In this document: positions 59,543 to 64,000 of the stretch, piece by piece | Numbering within the stretch: position 1 is the stretch's first letter | How the letters are laid out: the number at the start of each line of letters is the position of its first letter | Source: Rubrivivax benzoatilyticus JA2 = ATCC BAA-35 | GTDB taxonomy: Bacteria > Pseudomonadota > Gammaproteobacteria > Burkholderiales > Burkholderiaceae_C | Direction: 5' to 3' | NCBI RefSeq assembly: GCF_000190375.1 | Contig: NZ_AEWG01000141.1 | Location: 1-64,000 of the forward strand | Length of the DNA stretch: 64,000 nucleotides | Notes under the pieces: generated by a model | The model's database searches: none | Told to the model about the DNA's origin: nothing | What the model saw: the letters and a program-made list of their open reading frames with translations, nothing else | Program-made: the position numbers and the translations under genes

Positions 59543-60196
59543 TTGGCCTCTTCCACCACCTCCCGCCAGCCGTCGGCGAAATCGCTGCAGAAGGGTCAGC
59601 AGACCCGCGCCGCGATCCTCGACGCGGCGCTGGGCCTGGCCTCGCACATGGGGCTGGAGGGGCTGTCGATCGGCACGCTCGCCGAGATGATGCAGATGAG
59701 CAAGTCGGGCGTCTTCGCCCACTTCGGCTCGCGCGAGGAGCTGCAGATCTCGGTCATCCGCGAGTACCACACGCGTTTCGAGGAAGAGGTCTTCTTCCCG
59801 GCGATGGCCGAGGCGCGCGGCCTGCCGCGGCTGCGGGCGCTGTTCGAGCGCTGGATCCGTCGCGTCTCGGTCGAGCTGGACTCGGGCTGCATCTACATCA
59901 GCGGCGCGGTCGAGTTCGACGACCGGCCCGGCCCGGTGCGCGACGCGCTCGTCTCGATGGTGCGCGCCTGGCACCTGGCGCTGCAGCGCGCGATCGCGAT
60001 GGCCGTCGAGGAAGGCCATCTTCGTCCCGAAACCGACCCGTCGCAGCTGCTGTTCGAGATGCACGGGCTGATCCTCGCGCTGCACCACGATGCCCGGCTG
60101 CTGCGCAACACCGGGGTGCTCGACCGCGCGCGGCGCGGCTTCGAGCGCCTCGTCGCCGACTGGCAGCCGCCGGCGGCCCCCGAAACGCGGACCTGA
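59543..60196 (+). CDS. TetR/AcrR regulator of beta-oxidation operon
   Basis: A 217-aa TetR repressor. HTH near residues 20-65 (TRAAILDAALGLASHMGLEG, then MQMSKSGVFAHFGSREELQI). The ligand domain has a conserved YISGAVEFDDRPGPVRDALV stretch. It starts at TTG 59543; the next ATG would remove part of the HTH. It lies 33 bp before the acyl-CoA dehydrogenase and probably responds to acyl-CoA. Confidence 0.92.
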   Translation: MASSTTSRQPSAKSLQKGQQTRAAILDAALGLASHMGLEGLSIGTLAEMMQMSKSGVFAHFGSREELQISVIREYHTRFEEEVFFPAMAEARGLPRLRALFERWIRRVSVELDSGCIYISGAVEFDDRPGPVRDALVSMVRAWHLALQRAIAMAVEEGHLRPETDPSQLLFEMHGLILALHHDARLLRNTGVLDRARRGFERLVADWQPPAAPETRT

Positions 60197-60229
60197 ATTC
60201 CGTCTCACATCCTCTCCAGGAGCGCTTCC

Positions 60230-62017
60230 ATGTCTTACACCCCGCCGCTTCGCGACCTGCAGTTCGTCATGCACGAGGTGCTCGACGTCGCCTCGACGCT
60301 CAAGCAGCTGCCGCGTCACGCCGAGATCGACGCCGACACGATCAACGCCGTCATCGAGGAGGCCGGCAAGTTCGCCGCCGGCGTGGCCGCGCCGATCAAC
60401 GCCAGCGGCGACGCCGAAGGCTGCACGCTGGACCCCGCGACGCACGCGGTGCGCACGCCCAAGGGCTTCAAGCAGGCCTACGAGCAGTACGTCGAAGGCG
60501 GCTGGCCCGCGCTGAGCTGCGACCCGGCCTTCGGCGGCCAGGGCCTGCCGGTGCTGCTGAACCAGTGCCTGTACGAGATGCTGAACTCGGCCAACCAGGC
60601 CTGGACGATGTATCCCGGCCTGTCGCACGGCGCCTACGAGTGCCTCAGCGCGCACGGCACCGAGTGGCAGAAGAACACCTACCTGCCCAAGCTGACCAGC
60701 GGCGAGTGGACCGGCACGATGTGCCTGACCGAGCCGCACTGCGGCACCGACCTCGGCATGCTGCGCACCAAGGCCGAGCCGCAGCCCGACGGCACGTACA
60801 GGATCACCGGCCAGAAGATCTTCATCTCCGCCGGCGAGCACGACATCACGCCGAACATCGTGCACCTGGTGCTGGCGCGCCTGCCGGACGCGCCGGCCGG
60901 CAGCAAGGGCATCTCGCTGTTCGTCGTGCCCAAGTTCCAGGTCGCGGCCGACGGCTCGATCGGCGAGCGCAACGGCATCTACTGCACCGCCGTCGAGCAC
61001 AAGATGGGCATCCACGGAAACGCGACCTGCCAGCTGTCGCTGGAAGGCGCCGTCGGCACGCTGGTCGGCGAGCCCAATCGCGGCCTGCAGGCGATGTTCG
61101 TGATGATGAACGCCGCCCGCCTGGGCGTCGGCTGCCAGGCCCTGGGCCTGACCGAGACGGCCTACCAGATGGCCGTGGCCTACGCCAAGGACCGCATCCA
61201 GATGCGCAGCCTCACCGGCCCGAAGGCGCCGGACAAGCCGGCCGACCCGATCATCGTGCACCCCGACGTGCGCAAGATGCTGCTGACCGCGCGCGCCTAC
61301 GCCGAGGGCGGCCGTGCGCTGGCGCTGTACACCGCGCTGCTGCTGGACCGCGAGATCGCCTCGGACGACGAGGACGAACGCGCCGAGTGCGCCGACCTCG
61401 TCGCGCTGCTCACGCCGATCGTCAAGGCCTTCATGACCGACAACGCCTGGATCGCGACCTCGCACTGCATGCAGGTCTTCGGCGGCAGCGGCTACATCCG
61501 CGGCACCGGCATCGAGCAGTTCGTGCGCGACGCGCGCATCAACATGATCTACGAAGGCACGAACACCGTGCAGTCGCTGGACCTGCTGGGCCGCAAGGTG
61601 CTGGGCGACAACGGCAAGAAGCTGAAGAAGTTCGGCAGGATCGTCGCCGAGTTCATCGAGGAAGAGGGCGTCAACGAATCGATGCAGGAGTTCGTCAACC
61701 CGCTGGCCGACCTGGGCGACAAGGTGACCAAGCTGACGACCGAGCTCGGCATGAAGGCGATGCGCAACACCGACGAGGTCGGTGCCGCCGCGGTCGACTA
61801 CCTGCGTGTCTGCGGCCACCTCGTGTTCGCCTACTTCTGGGCGCGCATGGCCAAGGTGGCGCTGGAGAAGCAGGGCTCGGGCGACCCGTTCTACACCGCC
61901 AAGCTGCACACCGCGCGCTTCTACTTCGCCAAGCTGCTGCCCGAGACCGCCGGCCTGATCCGCACGGCGCGTTCGGGTTCCGACGCGCTGATGGCGATGG
62001 ACGAGTCGCTGTTCTGA
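60230..62017 (+). CDS. Acyl-CoA dehydrogenase
   Basis: A 595-aa FAD-dependent acyl-CoA dehydrogenase of the long form with a C-terminal extension domain. Signatures are GTMCLTEPHCGTDLGMLRTK for FAD/substrate binding, FGGSGYIRGTGIEQFVRDAR and the catalytic glutamate in MIYEGTNTVQSLDLLGRK. First step of fatty-acid beta-oxidation in the cytosol. A good ribosome-binding site (CAGGAG) precedes ATG 60230. Operon with TetR, DUF2147 and FadB-type genes. Confidence 0.96.
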   Translation: MSYTPPLRDLQFVMHEVLDVASTLKQLPRHAEIDADTINAVIEEAGKFAAGVAAPINASGDAEGCTLDPATHAVRTPKGFKQAYEQYVEGGWPALSCDPAFGGQGLPVLLNQCLYEMLNSANQAWTMYPGLSHGAYECLSAHGTEWQKNTYLPKLTSGEWTGTMCLTEPHCGTDLGMLRTKAEPQPDGTYRITGQKIFISAGEHDITPNIVHLVLARLPDAPAGSKGISLFVVPKFQVAADGSIGERNGIYCTAVEHKMGIHGNATCQLSLEGAVGTLVGEPNRGLQAMFVMMNAARLGVGCQALGLTETAYQMAVAYAKDRIQMRSLTGPKAPDKPADPIIVHPDVRKMLLTARAYAEGGRALALYTALLLDREIASDDEDERAECADLVALLTPIVKAFMTDNAWIATSHCMQVFGGSGYIRGTGIEQFVRDARINMIYEGTNTVQSLDLLGRKVLGDNGKKLKKFGRIVAEFIEEEGVNESMQEFVNPLADLGDKVTKLTTELGMKAMRNTDEVGAAAVDYLRVCGHLVFAYFWARMAKVALEKQGSGDPFYTAKLHTARFYFAKLLPETAGLIRTARSGSDALMAMDESLF

Positions 62018-62064
62018 CCCCCGACGGGCCCGCCCGAGTCCCGCGACAACGAAGGAGACAAAGC

Positions 62065-62499
62065 ATGCACACGCGCAACTGGATCGCTCTCGCACTCGCC
62101 GCCGCGTCGTCGGTGGCGATGGCCCAGGCCACGCCGCAAGGCCTGTGGCGCACGATCGACGACGAGACCGGCAAGGAGAAGTCGCTGGTGCGCATCGTCG
62201 ACAACGGCGGCGTGCTCGGCGGGCGCATCGAGAAGCTGCTCGACCCCGCCAAGCAGGACAGCAAGTGCGACAAGTGCAGCGACGCCCGCAAGGGCCAGCC
62301 GGTGCTGGGCATGACCATCCTCGAGAACGTGCGCAAGAACGCCGACGAGTCCTACTGGGACGGCGGCACGATCCTCGACCCGAACAACGGCAAGAGCTAC
62401 CGCGTGCGCCTGACGCCCAAGGACGGCGGCAAGACGCTCGAGGTGCGCGGCTTCATCGGGCCCTTCTATCGCAACCAGACCTGGCAGCGGGTCGAATGA
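62065..62499 (+). CDS. DUF2147 secreted protein
   Basis: A 144-aa exported protein with signal peptide MHTRNWIALALAAASSVAMA and a DUF2147 domain (GLWRTIDDETGKEKSLVRIV, PVLGMTILENVR, and the end GFIGPFYRNQTWQRV). A Cys pair is present in SKCDKCSDARKG. Proteins of this family occur in periplasm or at the envelope and often lie near fatty-acid genes; function is unknown. GAAGGAGA lies upstream of ATG 62065. The stop overlaps an ATG in the next frame. Confidence 0.88.
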   Translation: MHTRNWIALALAAASSVAMAQATPQGLWRTIDDETGKEKSLVRIVDNGGVLGGRIEKLLDPAKQDSKCDKCSDARKGQPVLGMTILENVRKNADESYWDGGTILDPNNGKSYRVRLTPKDGGKTLEVRGFIGPFYRNQTWQRVE

Positions 62500-62519
62500 A
62501 CACCAACCAGGAGCAATCC

Positions 62520-64000
62520 GTGAATCGATTCCACGTCCGCAAGGTCGCCGTGCTCGGCGCCGGCGTGATGGGCGCGCAGATCGCCGCCCATCTGGTCAAC
62601 GTCAACGTGCCGGTCGTGCTGTTCGACCTGCCGGCGAAAGATGGCCCGAAGAACGGCGTCGTCACCAAGGCCGTCGACGGCCTGAAGAAGCTCAAGCCCG
62701 CGCCGCTGGGCGTGCCCGAGGACGCCGCGCGCATCGTCCAGGCCAACTACGAGGAACACCTGCACCTGCTCGCCGAGTGCGACCTCGTCATCGAGGCCAT
62801 CGCCGAGCGCATGGACTGGAAGCTGGCGCTGTACGAGCGAATCGCCGGCTCGCTGGCGCCGCACGCCATCGTCGCCAGCAACACCTCGGGCCTGTCGATC
62901 ACCAAGCTCGCCGAGGCGTTGCCGGAAGCGATCCGCCCGCGCTTCTGCGGCATCCACTTCTTCAACCCGCCGCGCTACATGTACCTCGTCGAGCTGATCG
63001 CCACCCCGGCGACGCAGCCCGAGGTGCTGGACCAGCTCGAGGCCTTCGTCACCACCGCGGTCGGCAAGGGCGTCGTGCGCGCCAAGGACACGCCGAACTT
63101 CATCGCCAACCGCGTCGGCATCGCCGGCATGCTGGCGACGATCCACGAGGCGCAGCAGTTCGGCCTGACGGTCGAGGTCGTCGACGACCTGACCGGCAAG
63201 AAGCTCGGCCGCGCCAGCTCGGGCACCTTCCGCACCGCGGACGTGGTCGGCCTGGACACGATGGCGCACGTCATCAAGACGCTGCAGGACAACCTCGCCG
63301 ACGACCCTTTCTACCCCAGCTACGCCACGCCGCCGGTCCTGAAGGCGCTGATCGACAAGGGCGCGCTGGGGCAGAAGTCGGGCGCCGGCTTCTACCGCAA
63401 GGACGGCAAGACCATCCTGCGGCTGGACTTCGCCAGCGGCGAGTACGTGCCCTCGACCGGCAAGGCCGACGAGATCGTCGCGCGCATGCTGAAGAAGGCG
63501 CCGGCCGACCGCCTGAAGCTGCTGCGCGAGAGCAGCAACGCGCAGGCGCAGTTCCTGTGGGCCATCCTGCGCGACGCCTTCCACTACGCCGCGGTGCACC
63601 TGGAGGCGATCGCCGACAACGCGCGCGACGTCGACTTCGCGATGCGCTGGGGCTTCGGCATGCAGCAGGGCCCGTTCGAGCTCTGGCAGGCCGCCGGCTG
63701 GAAGCAGGTCGCGGAATGGGTCAAGGCCGACATCGACGCCGGCAAGGCGCTGTCGTCGGCGCCGCTGCCGGCCTGGGTCTTCGAGGGCCCGGTCGCCGAG
63801 GCCGGCGGCGTGCACACCGCCGCCGGGTCGTGGAGCCCGTCGCGCCAGGCCTTCGTGCCGCGCAGCGCGCTGGCGGTCTACGGCCGTCAGCACTTCCCGG
63901 AGAACGTGCTCGGCTCGGGCGCCAAGGGCGCGCTCGAATCCGGCACCGAGGTCTTCCGCAATGAAGACGTGCGCGTCTGGACGCTCGACGGCGAGGTGCT
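62520..64000 (+). CDS. FadB-type 3-hydroxyacyl-CoA dehydrogenase/enoyl-CoA hydratase, 3' end beyond window
   Basis: The first 493 residues of a bifunctional beta-oxidation enzyme. NAD-binding motif VAVLGAGVMGAQIAAHLVNV, then DLVIEAIAERMDWK, ASNTSGLSITKLAE and FCGIHFFNPPRYMYLVELIA of 3-hydroxyacyl-CoA dehydrogenases, and a second dehydrogenase C-terminal domain. The enoyl-CoA hydratase part begins near the edge (VRVWTLDGEV). The dehydrogenase-first order differs from E. coli FadB. GTG 62520 with AGGAG upstream is preferred; ATG 62496 in frame overlaps the DUF2147 stop. Confidence 0.94.
   Translation, partial: MNRFHVRKVAVLGAGVMGAQIAAHLVNVNVPVVLFDLPAKDGPKNGVVTKAVDGLKKLKPAPLGVPEDAARIVQANYEEHLHLLAECDLVIEAIAERMDWKLALYERIAGSLAPHAIVASNTSGLSITKLAEALPEAIRPRFCGIHFFNPPRYMYLVELIATPATQPEVLDQLEAFVTTAVGKGVVRAKDTPNFIANRVGIAGMLATIHEAQQFGLTVEVVDDLTGKKLGRASSGTFRTADVVGLDTMAHVIKTLQDNLADDPFYPSYATPPVLKALIDKGALGQKSGAGFYRKDGKTILRLDFASGEYVPSTGKADEIVARMLKKAPADRLKLLRESSNAQAQFLWAILRDAFHYAAVHLEAIADNARDVDFAMRWGFGMQQGPFELWQAAGWKQVAEWVKADIDAGKALSSAPLPAWVFEGPVAEAGGVHTAAGSWSPSRQAFVPRSALAVYGRQHFPENVLGSGAKGALESGTEVFRNEDVRVWTLDGEV

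Overview
The window is a very GC-rich (about 70% by eye) chromosomal segment with tightly packed genes, many sharing ATGA, GTGA or TGATG stop/start overlaps. The conserved housekeeping blocks (murA-his operon; ispE / tRNA-Gln / prs / rplY / pth; mutM / dynamin-like GTPase / mutY; recN-nadK-hrcA) and the protein sequences point to a betaproteobacterium of the order Burkholderiales, plausibly the Rubrivivax / Leptothrix / Roseateles neighbourhood. The genus is an inference. I see no insertion sequence, prophage or CRISPR array.

Layout. 1-3548: the N-terminal part of an ExeA/GspA-type AAA ATPase, divergent from a tal-pgi sugar-phosphate pair. 3553-6375: a minus-strand group of a GlxA-type regulator, an isochorismatase-fold cysteine hydrolase and an M20 amidohydrolase broken by a single-base frameshift in an A6 run. 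6522-9960: a molybdopterin oxidoreductase, a zinc aminopeptidase-like lipoprotein and a PHA-granule-associated protein, translationally overlapped. 9965-11752: an acyl-CoA-binding protein divergent from a wax ester synthase/DGAT. 11749-14920: a TPR protein and a TetR regulator, divergent from a two-gene ABC-2 exporter. 14978-23141: ClpP-like protease, BolA, murA and hisGDCBHAF; hisI and hisE do not follow hisF. 23138-24497: rsmD, coaD and a YfhL-type ferredoxin. 24494-30731 (minus strand): TPR protein, lolB, ispE, tRNA-Gln(UUG), prs, rplY, pth and a DUF4124 protein, with two intrinsic terminators. 30748-34697: mutM, a dynamin-like GTPase and mutY. 34687-39081 (minus): a LON-substrate-binding-domain protein, a hairpin-rich spacer, rapZ, recN, nadK; then divergent hrcA. 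40392-44078: a large hybrid histidine kinase with a periplasmic solute-binding sensor, followed by a CAU tRNA. 44222-46370: an LprI/DUF1311-type secreted protein and an NYN-domain protein.

The most notable accessory locus is 46552-55322. It holds carbamate kinase, divergent from two tandem near-duplicate MFS transporters, then FdrA, a DUF1116 (YlbE/AllG) protein, a DUF2877 (YlbF/AllH) protein and a LysR regulator. In E. coli, FdrA-YlbE-YlbF form the oxamic transcarbamylase of anaerobic allantoin breakdown, and carbamate kinase turns the carbamoyl phosphate into ATP. Here no allantoin genes are visible and two transporters are built in, so this looks like a self-contained uptake, carbamoyl-transfer and ATP-generating module whose true substrate is open.

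The right end has a chemoreceptor with a sigma-28-like promoter and a C-terminal docking pentapeptide, a CBS-domain protein, a glycine-zipper lipoprotein and an HNH endonuclease. It ends in a fatty-acid beta-oxidation operon (TetR regulator with a palindromic operator, acyl-CoA dehydrogenase, DUF2147 protein, FadB-type protein) that runs off the window.
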